Of a stretch of 52,176 nucleotides of DNA, positions 43,335-51,162 are shown one piece after another (position 1 is the stretch's first letter; each line of letters begins with the position of its first letter). The stretch is from JACKBJ01 sp964549495 (GTDB taxonomy: Bacteria > Chloroflexota > Anaerolineae > Epilineales > Epilineaceae). A program made the position numbers and the translations under genes. Location of the stretch: NCBI GenBank assembly GCA_964549495.1, contig CAZJWJ010000032.1, positions 1 to 52,176 on the forward strand, read 5' to 3'. The notes under the pieces were generated by a model. That model saw nothing but the letters and a program-made list of their open reading frames with translations, was not told where the DNA came from and did no database searches.

Positions 43335-45875
43335 ATGAACAGCCTGCCCACCCGCCCGCTGCTTGCAGGACGCTGCCTGCTGCTGGCCGGACTCCTGGCC
43401 CTCGTCCTCCAGCCGGCCCCGGCCCGGCCCGTCGCCGCCGGACCGGCCGAATCGCCTACCCAGGCTTCGCCATTGCATCCGGTCGCGGACCGAGCAGGCG
43501 GCGAGCGACCTCTGGCCCCGCAGCAAGGCCAGCCGGCGCAAGAAGGCGACTGGCGCCTGGTAGGTCAGTGGCAGACCCTGGCCAACGGAGACGACGTCCT
43601 GTCGCTCCTGCGCGACGGCGAGGTCATCTGGGCCGGCAGCCGCGGTGGCGGCGCCCTGCGCTGGACCCTCGACGGCCAGCTCGAACGCCAGTTCCTGGCC
43701 CCGCAGGACGGACTGCCCTGCAACGACGTGCGCGACATCATCCGCTGGCAAGGCCAGCTCTACCTGGCCACCTGCCAGGGGCTGGTGCGTTACGATGCCG
43801 GCCGGCGCCGCATGATCGGCATCGACACCGGCCTGCCCTCGCCCTCGATCACCGCCCTGGCGGTCGACGACCAGGATCGGCTGTGGCTGGCCATGGAGCA
43901 GTGGTGGGATCCCAGCGGGCGGATCACCGGCAAGACCACGCCCGGCGGCTGGGTCGGCGGCGGGGTGGCCTACACCCACGACGGCACGCGCTGGACGAGC
44001 TATAGCCGGGCCAACGGCCTGACCAGCAACAACGCCCGCGATCTGGTCGCCTGGCAGGGCGACATGTGGGTGGCCACCGAGCCCCAGCGCGAGTGGCAGC
44101 CGGATGCCGACGATCCGGGCGGCGAGCTGGCGCCGGGCTATTGGCGCCTGTCCGGTGGCGGCGTGGCCCAGCTCAGCGGAAGCACCTGGACCGCCCACGA
44201 CAGCGCGCGCAGCAGCGACCTCTCCGACAGCGTGCGCGTCCTGGCCACCGGCGCCAACGCCCTCTGGGCCGGCACCTGGGGCCGCGGCCTGCAGGCCTAT
44301 GCCGGCTCGGGTTGGACCGGCTATCGCGACTGCGACAGCGACGCGCGCTGCATCATGAGCGACTACGTCTCCTCGCTGGCCGTCGGCGCCGACGGCGCGG
44401 TCTGGGTGGGCACCGCCCGCTTCAACGAGCGCGGCCAAGGCCTGAACATCTTGGACTCGCGCGGCACGCCGACCAACGTGGACGACGATGCCTGGTACGC
44501 CCTGCGCGAGACCAACGGCATGCCGGGCGACCTGATCCGCTCGATCCTGCCCGACGTGGACGGTTCGGTCTGGATGGGCGTGGCCGAGTTGGACCCGGAG
44601 GGCCGGCCGCATGGCCGAGGCCTGGCGCGGCTCTTGGGCGACCGGCAGACCATCGACCTGATCCGCATGCAGGACCGGGCTGGCGGCGGCCTGGGCGGCC
44701 TGCCGGACAACGACATCACCGCCTTGATGCGACACCCGGTCACCGGCGAGCTCTGGGTGGGCACGGCCCGCGACGGCCTGGCGGTGCGCGAGCCGGGCGG
44801 TCGCTGGCGGCGCTACACCCGCGAGAACACCGATGGCGGCCTGGCCTCGGACGCCATCGCCGACATCGCCATCGAGCCGGGCGGCATCGTCTGGGTGGCC
44901 ACGCAGCAGATCACCTACGACGGCGAGAGCCAGCGCTGGGTCGATGGCGGCCTGAGCCGCTTCGACGGCCTGGCTTGGCGCAAGCTGACCACCGCCGAGG
45001 GCCTGCCCAGCAACCACCTCTCGGCCCTGGCGCTGGACGGGCGCGGCAAGCTCTGGGTGGGCTCTGGTGCCACCGATCGCGGCCCCAAGGAGTTCGCCTT
45101 CCGGGGCGGCGGCCTGGCGGTGATCAGCACCCAGACCCAGAGTTGGGAGCGGACCTACAACTTCCCGACCCTGACCAGCGACAACATCACCGACCTGCAG
45201 GTGCACGACGGCCAGCTCCTGGTGGCCACCAGCTACTTCTTCTACATCGACAGCCGGCCCGGCGGGGCGCGGATGAACACCGGCGGCGGCCTGAGCATCC
45301 TGGACCTGGCGGCCGGTAGCTGGCAGAAGCTGACGGCCGAGCAGGGCCTGTCCTACGCGGTGCAGAGCGGCCTGGGTAGCAAGCTGATCGACATCCGGGC
45401 CATCGAGGTCGACCCTGAGGGCACCATCTGGCTGGGCGGCCTGTCCTATCCCAACGGGCGCTACGATCCAAACATCCAGCCCGATGGCGTGGTCGACGAG
45501 CTCTCCGGTAGCCAGGTCACCGCCCACCGTTTCGAGGAGGCCGGCGCCGTGCGCGCCTTGGCCCTGGACCGCGAGGGCAACCTCTGGGCCGGCTCGGCCC
45601 GGGACGGGGTGCGGGTGCGCCTGGAGACGGGCTGGCTGCGCCAGAGCGCCACCAGCGGCGGCCTGCCCAGCGCCCGGCTCTCGGCCCTGGAGAAGGAGGG
45701 CGCCACGATGTGGGTGGGCACCTCCGGCGACGGCCTGATCCAGCTGGCCCCGCCCGGCCTCAGCCCGGACGACGATCCCAGCGAGGTGCGGCCCATCCTG
45801 CAGCGTCTGCCCAACCGGATCTACCTGCCGCATGCCTTCTACGCCTACCAGCCGCGCATCATCGTCGCCCCCTGA
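43335..45875 (+). CDS. Secreted beta-propeller protein (two-component-regulator propeller repeats)
   Basis: The protein has 846 residues from ATG 43335, with AAGGAG twelve bases upstream. The signal peptide (CLLLAGLLALVLQPAPA) is followed by a Pro/Gln-rich spacer. Blades run almost to the end: VRDIIRWQGQLYLATCQGL, ITALAVDDQDRLWLAM, SSLAVGADGAVWVGTA, ITALMRHPVTGELWVGTARDG, LSALALDGRGKLWVGSG, VRALALDREGNLWAGSARDG. The protein ends with a YLP-like tail (NRIYLPHAFYAYQPRII) with no preceding Thr/Pro linker. It is a close relative of the genes at 36907 and 46123, by tandem duplication. The first-blade segment (ANGDDVLSLLRDGEVIWAGSRGGGALRW) matches that of the 36907 protein very closely. Confidence 0.87.
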   Translation: MNSLPTRPLLAGRCLLLAGLLALVLQPAPARPVAAGPAESPTQASPLHPVADRAGGERPLAPQQGQPAQEGDWRLVGQWQTLANGDDVLSLLRDGEVIWAGSRGGGALRWTLDGQLERQFLAPQDGLPCNDVRDIIRWQGQLYLATCQGLVRYDAGRRRMIGIDTGLPSPSITALAVDDQDRLWLAMEQWWDPSGRITGKTTPGGWVGGGVAYTHDGTRWTSYSRANGLTSNNARDLVAWQGDMWVATEPQREWQPDADDPGGELAPGYWRLSGGGVAQLSGSTWTAHDSARSSDLSDSVRVLATGANALWAGTWGRGLQAYAGSGWTGYRDCDSDARCIMSDYVSSLAVGADGAVWVGTARFNERGQGLNILDSRGTPTNVDDDAWYALRETNGMPGDLIRSILPDVDGSVWMGVAELDPEGRPHGRGLARLLGDRQTIDLIRMQDRAGGGLGGLPDNDITALMRHPVTGELWVGTARDGLAVREPGGRWRRYTRENTDGGLASDAIADIAIEPGGIVWVATQQITYDGESQRWVDGGLSRFDGLAWRKLTTAEGLPSNHLSALALDGRGKLWVGSGATDRGPKEFAFRGGGLAVISTQTQSWERTYNFPTLTSDNITDLQVHDGQLLVATSYFFYIDSRPGGARMNTGGGLSILDLAAGSWQKLTAEQGLSYAVQSGLGSKLIDIRAIEVDPEGTIWLGGLSYPNGRYDPNIQPDGVVDELSGSQVTAHRFEEAGAVRALALDREGNLWAGSARDGVRVRLETGWLRQSATSGGLPSARLSALEKEGATMWVGTSGDGLIQLAPPGLSPDDDPSEVRPILQRLPNRIYLPHAFYAYQPRIIVAP

Positions 45876-45899
45876 TCCCGGGCCGAATTCCGGTCGAGC

Positions 45900-45928
45900 G
45901 GCGCCGCGCGGATCCATCGCGCGGCGCC
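45900..45928 (+). terminator. Terminator hairpin
   Basis: GGCGCCGCGCG (45900-45910) pairs perfectly with 45918-45928 around a seven-base loop, 25 bases beyond the stop at 45875. Confidence 0.6.
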
Positions 45929-45956
45929 CTGCTCATCGAAGGCTCATCGCATTCGG

Positions 45957-45985
45957 TTGAATCGGCCCATGCGGCCATCTATACT
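45957..45985 (+). promoter_or_regulatory. Promoter of the 46123 propeller gene
   Basis: TTGAAT (45957-45962), a 17-base spacer and TATACT (45980-45985) give a good sigma-70-type promoter. It is about 130 bases before the start codon. Confidence 0.6.
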
Positions 45986-46122
45986 CCAAGCGCTTCGCGA
46001 ACGCCCCGCCGCGCCGGCCGACCGACGCCGGGCGGGCCGCCGCGCTCCGGCCACCGGCCTCGACTTCGAGCTCGAGCGGCCGACCGGATCGTCCGCCGAC
46101 CGCCCCTGCCAGGAGCCTTCTC

Positions 46123-48816
46123 ATGAGCTTCACGCGCCACCTGCTCACCTGCTGCTTCCTGCCCTTGGTGCTGGCCTCGACCAGCGCCTCGCCCGTGCAT
46201 GCCCAGGTGGGCCTGGACGACTGGCAGAGCTTGGCCGGCGGCAACGAGGTCCTGGCCCTGGCGGCCGATCCGCTCGACCCGGACGGGCTCTGGGTGGGTT
46301 CGGAAGGCGGCGGGCTCCTGCGCTGGAACCTGGCCGATGCCAGCTACGAGCAGTACCTCTTCCCGCAGCAGCCGGGCCTGATGAGCAACGACGTCTACGA
46401 CATCGCCTTCGACGGCGCCGGCGATCCCTGGCTGGCCACCGGCGAGGGCGTGACCTACGTCCGCCTGGGCGCGGCCTGGCAGGAGTACACCCTCGATCAC
46501 GGCCTGCCGGACCCCTGGGTGCGTTCGATCGCGGTCGATCCTGATGGCGCGGTCTGGGCCGGCACGATGGCCGGCCTGGCGGTGCTCGACCCCGGTGCGA
46601 GCGACTTCCTGGCCATTCCGGCGGTGGACTTCGAGCCGGATGCCGAGGAGCTCCTGGAAGGCCCGGGCTCGGACGAGATCGTCGATCTGGTGGCCGGCGA
46701 GGACGGCCGCATCTACGTGGCCCACGGTCGCGGCGTCGGCCAGGACCAGCCCTCCCTGTCGGTCTACGACCCGGCCGGTCTGGGCTGGATCCATCTGGCC
46801 GAGGCCGGCGTGGGCAGCTCGGATCCGGGCCCGGCCACCGACAAGGTGATGGCCATGGACTTTGGGCCCGATGGCCGGCTCTGGATGGCCACCTGGTCGC
46901 AGGGCGTGATGGTCTGGGACCCGGGCAGCGACGAATGGGAGACCCACCGCGGCAGCAGCGGCCCCTGCAGCAACTACATCTGGGCCATCGACGCCCGCCA
47001 GGCCTTCTCGCCCGCGGGCAGCTACACCGAGGTCTGGGCCGCCTGTGGCAGCTCGAACTCCGGCGAGGGCGTGGCGCGCTACGACGGCGAGAGCTGGTCG
47101 ACTTGGGATCTGGATGACGGCCTGCCGACCGAGGTGGTCACGGCCATCGCGGCGGCCGGCGGCTCGGTGGTGCTGGGTACCAACGGCATGGGCGACAAGC
47201 GCTTTGGCGGCAGCCTGGGCTTCGGCCTGGTGCGCATGGTCGAGAACGCCGGCGCGGCCGGCGGCTACGAGGTCGTCGAGAGCCTGGTCACCGGCGGCAA
47301 CTCGCCCTACTCCAACGACATCACGAGCCTGGCCTTCGAGGACGACGGCACGCTCTGGGCCGGCACCCGCGGTGCGGGCCTGATGCGCCGCGCGCCGCTC
47401 ACCGGCCTGTGGTCGCGCTACACCTTCGAGGGCACGGACGAGCGCCTGGCCGGCAACAGCATCACGGCCCTGGCTCTGCGCCGAGCCTCCGACGGCACGC
47501 CGGAGCTCTGGGTGGGTGCGGCGGCCACCATCTACGACTCGCGGGTCGGCGACTACCTGGACGGCGGCATCAGCGTGCTCAATCTGGCCACCGGCAACTG
47601 GGACTACACCATGCGCCCGCCGCAGATTCCGGGCCGCGACATCGGCAGCATCGCCGTCGGTCAGGACGGTCGGGTCTGGATCGGATTCGGCCTGGCCAAC
47701 GGCCTGCCGGCCATCAATGTGCACAGCGGCGAGGGCCTGATCGCCTACGATCCGAGCCGGGACAGCTACGAACCCTTCCGCTTCGCCGACGGCGATTCGG
47801 AGGGCCTGCCCGGCGACACGGTCACCAGCCTGGCGATCGGCGGCGGTCAGGTCTGGGCCGGCACGGCCTACAACAACGAGGTGGGTCCGGATCTGCGCCG
47901 CATGGGCGGCGGCGTGGGCGTCTTCGACGGCGACCGCTGGTACTCCTGGGGCGGCGGTGATCGCGGCTTCGTAGGCTACCACGGCTCCGGGATCGAGAGC
48001 GACACGGATCCCTTCATCACCGGCGACGTGCGCTCGATGGCCATGGATGCGGCCGGCAGGGCCTGGGCCGGCACCTACGAGCTGGAGTCGGGCGACCTGG
48101 TCGGCAGCTGGCCCTTCGTCGATGCGGTGATCAACCACGAGGCCGACCTGGGCAATCGCGATTGGGAGCACTGGATCTTCCCCGGCTCGGGCTGGGTCTC
48201 GGCCCTGGCCGAGGACTCCCTGGGCCGCATGTGGGCCGGCACGACCCGCGGACACAACGACGGCAACGATGCGATGACGGAGCATTCGCCCTCCGGCAGC
48301 CGCCAGATGGACACGGCCGTCGGCGGCGCCTACGTGCTGGACGGCGACACCTGGATCGAGCTGACGCCCCTCTCCAGCGGCCTGGCCTCGCGCGCCATCA
48401 CGGCCCTGGCCTGGGACCCGACGACGGGCCACATGTGGGTGGGCACCGAGAACAACGGCTTGTCGGTCAACACGGCCGGCGAGGCCATCCTGCCCACGCC
48501 CACCTCGGGCGCGCCGACCGCGCCTCCCGACCAGACCGCCACCCCCCGCCCGACGCTCAACCCGCCCTCGGCCACGCCCCGGCCAACGGTCACTCCGGGC
48601 AGTGACGACAAGCCCTACATCACCCTCCCGCCGCCGACCTCGGATCCGGACGACGACGATGATGACGACCAGGGCGGCGCAAGCGGCGACGATGACGAGC
48701 CCGAGCCGCCGCCCGAGGTGCCGGAGGCGGGTACCTGGGCCTTGATGCTGCTGGGCCTGGCGGCCATCGGCATCTGGCTGCGCTTCCGCGGCCAGCCTTT
48801 GGAGTCGCGGATCTAG
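46123..48816 (+). CDS. Secreted beta-propeller protein with PEP-CTERM-like C-terminus
   Basis: The protein has 897 residues from ATG 46123, with AGGAG seven bases upstream. The signal peptide ends near PVHAQ. Propeller blades of the same kind as in the two neighbouring proteins follow (VYDIAFDGAGDPWLATGEG, VRSIAVDPDGAVWAGTMAG, ITSLAFEDDGTLWAGTRGAG, ITALAWDPTTGHMWVGTENNG). After a Pro/Thr linker and a run of aspartates, the protein ends with VPEAGTWALMLLGLAAIGIW and a basic LRFRGQP: a V-P-E-x-G-T, helix, Arg arrangement, as in PEP-CTERM sorting signals. No exosortase is present in the window. This is the only propeller here with a membrane-type tail. Confidence 0.88.
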   Translation: MSFTRHLLTCCFLPLVLASTSASPVHAQVGLDDWQSLAGGNEVLALAADPLDPDGLWVGSEGGGLLRWNLADASYEQYLFPQQPGLMSNDVYDIAFDGAGDPWLATGEGVTYVRLGAAWQEYTLDHGLPDPWVRSIAVDPDGAVWAGTMAGLAVLDPGASDFLAIPAVDFEPDAEELLEGPGSDEIVDLVAGEDGRIYVAHGRGVGQDQPSLSVYDPAGLGWIHLAEAGVGSSDPGPATDKVMAMDFGPDGRLWMATWSQGVMVWDPGSDEWETHRGSSGPCSNYIWAIDARQAFSPAGSYTEVWAACGSSNSGEGVARYDGESWSTWDLDDGLPTEVVTAIAAAGGSVVLGTNGMGDKRFGGSLGFGLVRMVENAGAAGGYEVVESLVTGGNSPYSNDITSLAFEDDGTLWAGTRGAGLMRRAPLTGLWSRYTFEGTDERLAGNSITALALRRASDGTPELWVGAAATIYDSRVGDYLDGGISVLNLATGNWDYTMRPPQIPGRDIGSIAVGQDGRVWIGFGLANGLPAINVHSGEGLIAYDPSRDSYEPFRFADGDSEGLPGDTVTSLAIGGGQVWAGTAYNNEVGPDLRRMGGGVGVFDGDRWYSWGGGDRGFVGYHGSGIESDTDPFITGDVRSMAMDAAGRAWAGTYELESGDLVGSWPFVDAVINHEADLGNRDWEHWIFPGSGWVSALAEDSLGRMWAGTTRGHNDGNDAMTEHSPSGSRQMDTAVGGAYVLDGDTWIELTPLSSGLASRAITALAWDPTTGHMWVGTENNGLSVNTAGEAILPTPTSGAPTAPPDQTATPRPTLNPPSATPRPTVTPGSDDKPYITLPPPTSDPDDDDDDDQGGASGDDDEPEPPPEVPEAGTWALMLLGLAAIGIWLRFRGQPLESRI

Positions 48817-48819
48817 CGC

Positions 48820-49770
48820 CTAGTCTGGTGATTCGTCGTCCGATACGACCGTACCCAGATCCTCGACTTCTGCCACGTCGCCGATCTCGTCGACACCCTC
48901 AAACCCGCTGGCGTCTCCGATATCGTCGCGCCGGTCTATCTCGACCGCCTCGGCGAACTCTTCGGCCGCCCGCTCGGCGATCACCGCGTCGCGCGGCGCG
49001 GCGCGGACGATGCGCCGGGCGAAGATCAGGTAGCCGGTGTGGGCTGTCAGGCGGTCCTTGGGGCGCAGGCGGTCGGCCACGGGCTTGTACTGCCGCAGCA
49101 TGATCTCGGCCACTTCGACGTCGGAGAGCTCGCGGGGCTCCATGGCTTCCAGGAGCCGGGCGACCTGGTTGACGGTGGGCACGATGGCTCCGAAGTGCCC
49201 GCCGGGCCCCAGCGCCGCCAGCACGGCGTCGAGGTGGGTCCAGGGGTCGCGGACATCGAGGAAGACGGCGTCCACGTCGCGCTCTTCGAACCCATCGCCG
49301 ATGGGGCGGTTGTGCCGGGTGACGGCCTCCAGCAGGCCGGCGCGGGCCAGGTTCTGGCCCGCGAGCTCGTAGAACTGCTCGCGCTGCTCGTAGGTGTAGA
49401 GCATGCCGCCGGGGCTGCTGTAGCGCGCGAAGGCGATGGCCATGGCGCCCGAGCCGGTACCGGCTTCGATGACGCGCTGGCCGGGGAAGACGGAGAGCTT
49501 GAGCAGGATGTAGCCGATGTCCTTGGGAAAGATGATCTGCGTGGCGCGGCGCAGGCTGACCAGGAGCTCTTCCATCGAGGGCCGTAGGACGACGAAGCGT
49601 TTGCCCAGGTGGCTCGAGAGGGTGCGGCCCAGGGGGCGGTCGATGATGTCGTCGTGGACCACGATCCCGTGATGCGTATGCTGCACGCCGCCCGGCTCGA
49701 GGTTGACCAGGAGCCGCTTCTTGTCGGGCTGGATCAGCAGGATGGTCTCGCCGGCTCGGGCTTCGCGCAT
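48820..49770 (-). CDS. trmI: tRNA (adenine-58-N1)-methyltransferase, TrmI type
   Basis: The protein has 316 residues. It methylates A58 in the T-loop of tRNAs using S-adenosylmethionine. The N-terminal beta domain (DKKRLLVNLEPGGVQHTHHG, with HDDIIDRPLGR) and PKDIGYILLKLSVFPGQRVIEAGTGSGAM are typical; GTGSG is the cofactor loop. VDAVFLDVRDPWTHL is the conserved post-IV stretch. The last 50 residues are an acidic tail beyond the usual family end. The gene is convergent with the 46123 propeller, three bases apart, and diverges from the tRNA gene, which makes a nice functional neighbour. Confidence 0.9.
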   Translation of the reverse strand: MREARAGETILLIQPDKKRLLVNLEPGGVQHTHHGIVVHDDIIDRPLGRTLSSHLGKRFVVLRPSMEELLVSLRRATQIIFPKDIGYILLKLSVFPGQRVIEAGTGSGAMAIAFARYSSPGGMLYTYEQREQFYELAGQNLARAGLLEAVTRHNRPIGDGFEERDVDAVFLDVRDPWTHLDAVLAALGPGGHFGAIVPTVNQVARLLEAMEPRELSDVEVAEIMLRQYKPVADRLRPKDRLTAHTGYLIFARRIVRAAPRDAVIAERAAEEFAEAVEIDRRDDIGDASGFEGVDEIGDVAEVEDLGTVVSDDESPD

Positions 49771-49850
49771 GGGTTGCGGGTCTCCTGGCGGGGTGGGGGC
49801 GGGAGTATAGCATGCGCGGTAGTCCGTGCTTGGCTTCGCTCCGCCATCGA

Positions 49851-49879
49851 TTGACCCGCCTGCGACCGAATTCTAGAAT
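49851..49879 (+). promoter_or_regulatory. Promoter of the tRNA-Arg gene
   Basis: TTGACC (49851-49856), a 17-base spacer and TAGAAT (49874-49879) precede the tRNA by about 72 bases. Confidence 0.6.
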
Positions 49880-49892
49880 CTAGGCAACAGGC

Positions 49893-49945
49893 CGCTCCGC
49901 CGGCGGGGGGTGAGAAGTTTCGACTTGGCGCGCTCCGCCGGCGGG
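49893..49945. repeat. 15-bp direct repeat upstream of tRNA-Arg
   Basis: CGCTCCGCCGGCGGG occurs at 49893-49907 and 49931-49945, 38 bases apart. Each copy contains an internal palindrome (CCGCCGGCGG). It lies in the tRNA leader, between promoter and gene. Confidence 0.7.
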
Positions 49946-49951
49946 CAACTT

Positions 49952-50028
49952 GCCCCCGTAGCTCAGTTGGACAGAGCGCCGGCCTTCTAATCCGGATGTC
50001 GCAGGTTCGAATCCTGCCGGGGGTGCCA
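49952..50028 (+). tRNA. tRNA-Arg (anticodon TCT)
   Basis: The cloverleaf is complete. The acceptor stem is GCCCCCG with CGGGGGT, beginning with one G-U pair. The D arm reads GCTCAGTTGGACAGAGC. The anticodon loop CTTCTAA has TCT at 49986-49988, and the T arm is GCAGGTTCGAATCCTGC. CCA is encoded at 50026-50028. The top of the anticodon stem has a C-U mismatch, so the fifth pair is weak. Confidence 0.95.
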
Positions 50029-50083
50029 TGAGGGCCGAGCCCAAAGGTCCAGACGCTGTCCTTTGGCACGCGGTGGCGCACCC

Positions 50084-50260
50084 TCAGGGGCAGCTCGCCA
50101 CGAAGTCCACGGTGACGATCCCTTCGAACGACTTCGTCCGGGTGCGCGTCAGTCGTCCGGCATGATCGTAGTCGAAGGCGGTTTCGTACTCGATGGTGCC
50201 GGTCCGTTCGTGCACGGATCGAATCAGCCAGCCGTGCCGGTGGTCCAACGTGCTTGGCAT
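50084..50260 (-). CDS. 58-residue protein downstream of MazF, YD-repeat-like
   Basis: This short frame starts with ATG at 50260, six bases after the mazF stop, and ends at TGA 50086-50084. The sequence includes TGTIEYETAFDYDHAGRLTRT, in which YDHAGRL resembles the YD-repeat motif of RHS-type proteins. No ribosome site is seen beyond AATGTAAG. It may be the remnant 3' end of a larger RHS/YD gene fused behind the toxin-antitoxin operon, or a real third gene. Function unknown. Confidence 0.4.
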   Translation of the reverse strand: MPSTLDHRHGWLIRSVHERTGTIEYETAFDYDHAGRLTRTRTKSFEGIVTVDFVASCP

Positions 50261-50266
50261 CTTACA

Positions 50267-50596
50267 TTAGGTCCGATCGAGTCCGAGCTGGACGCGGATG
50301 GCTGCCTCGATCGACTCGATGTCCCCTCGGTCGAGTCTGCCGGCACGGTTGGACAGCCGCAACTTGTTGACCGTGGTGAGCTGATCGGCCATGGCCTTGC
50401 TGCGCTTTCCCTCGAGGCTGACGATGGCCTCACTTGGATAGACACGGTCGAGGCGTGTGGATAGCGGCACGACCTGAACTCGGTTCAGGTGCTTGTTGGA
50501 TGCGTCATTGCTTACGATGACCGCCGGCCGTGTCTTGCGGATCTCGCCGCCTACGGCCGGATCGAAGTCGATCCACCAGACTTCACCGCGCTTCAT
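50267..50596 (-). CDS. mazF: MazF/PemK-type endoribonuclease toxin
   Basis: The protein has 109 residues. It cleaves mRNA when not bound by its antitoxin. MKRGEVWWIDFDPAVGGEIRKTRPAVIVSND is diagnostic, with the conserved R-K-T-R-P catalytic stretch, then VQVVPLSTR and AMADQLTTVNK. The start overlaps the antitoxin gene by 14 bases, so the two are translated together. Confidence 0.93.
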   Translation of the reverse strand: MKRGEVWWIDFDPAVGGEIRKTRPAVIVSNDASNKHLNRVQVVPLSTRLDRVYPSEAIVSLEGKRSKAMADQLTTVNKLRLSNRAGRLDRGDIESIEAAIRVQLGLDRT

Positions 50597-50813
50597 CGGT
50601 CACATCGGCGATCATCGCCTCGGCCCACTCGAGCGCGACGGTCTCGCGGTCCTCGTCGGCAGCCATTTCACGATAGGCTTCGTCCAACTCGGCCCGCAGC
50701 ACGTGTGGCCGCACGAGTTCCTCGATGAAGCGGCTGATCCGGCCACGGCCGATGACCGTATGCAGGCCCTCGTAGACCTGCTCGTCGATCGAGATCGTCA
50801 GTTTGCGCTGCAT
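50583..50813 (-). CDS. Ribbon-helix-helix antitoxin of MazF
   Basis: The protein has 76 residues and begins MQRKLTISIDEQVYEGL, a beta-strand plus helix of the ribbon-helix-helix type, then GRGRISRFIEELVRPHV. The acidic C-terminal half (EMAADEDRETVALEW) is the toxin-neutralising part. The ribosome site is GAGGAGGTG, six bases or so upstream. It would repress its own operon through the repeats at 50830-50848. Confidence 0.88.
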   Translation of the reverse strand: MQRKLTISIDEQVYEGLHTVIGRGRISRFIEELVRPHVLRAELDEAYREMAADEDRETVALEWAEAMIADVTDEAR

Positions 50814-50829
50814 GTTGACACCTCCTCAT

Positions 50830-50848
50830 ACGTATACCCTACGTATAC
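50830..50848 (-). promoter_or_regulatory. Operator-like direct repeats at the mazEF promoter
   Basis: ACGTATAC occurs at 50830-50837 and 50841-50848, 11 bases apart, one helical turn. Each copy is a near-palindrome, the kind of site read by ribbon-helix-helix dimers. On the minus strand the first copy overlaps a TATACG -10-like sequence just before the ribosome site. Confidence 0.55.
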
Positions 50849-50925
50849 TAGTCCACCATCGCAGTAATTCCTAGGGGAAGCGAGACCGTCGATGCGCCGC
50901 TCCAGTGGTTTGATGCGACGAGGGA

Positions 50926-51162
50926 ATGGCAGCGCTACTGCCGAGGAGCAGCGGGCCACTGAAAGCGATGCAATGCCTTCGTTGTCTCGGTCTGGTTGCG
51001 GGTATCGTGGCAGCCCTGCTGCTGGACATCTACCGGTGCATCGCCGGCCAGATCCCTTGCCCCAGATCGCTCTTGGGGCCAACGTTGACCAGTAGCCGAG
51101 CGACCCGTCATGATATGGACGCTACCTGGTCCTTGCTTGATTCCATGGAGGCAAGCGGATGA
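50926..51162 (+). CDS. Possible small membrane protein, weakly supported
   Basis: A frame of up to 78 residues has a plausible inner start at 50968 and contains one hydrophobic helix (LGLVAGIVAALLLDIYRCIAG). It ends by ATGA overlap with the start of the 51159 gene, which suggests translational coupling. Ribosome sites at both starts are poor and the sequence resembles nothing I know, so it may be non-coding. Confidence 0.3.
   Translation: MAALLPRSSGPLKAMQCLRCLGLVAGIVAALLLDIYRCIAGQIPCPRSLLGPTLTSSRATRHDMDATWSLLDSMEASG

Noticed and set aside
43152..45917. 921-codon antisense frame over the 43335 propeller gene
   Set aside because: Same reason: a codon-bias shadow, with repeated VAGQ-type nonsense composition.
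36907..48816. Hybrid two-component sensor kinases
   Set aside because: The propellers resemble the sensor part of such kinases, but there is no transmembrane-kinase-receiver region in any of the three proteins.
50029..50267. tRNA-linked genomic island with attachment site
   Set aside because: No repeat of the tRNA 3' end is seen in the window and no integrase is present.
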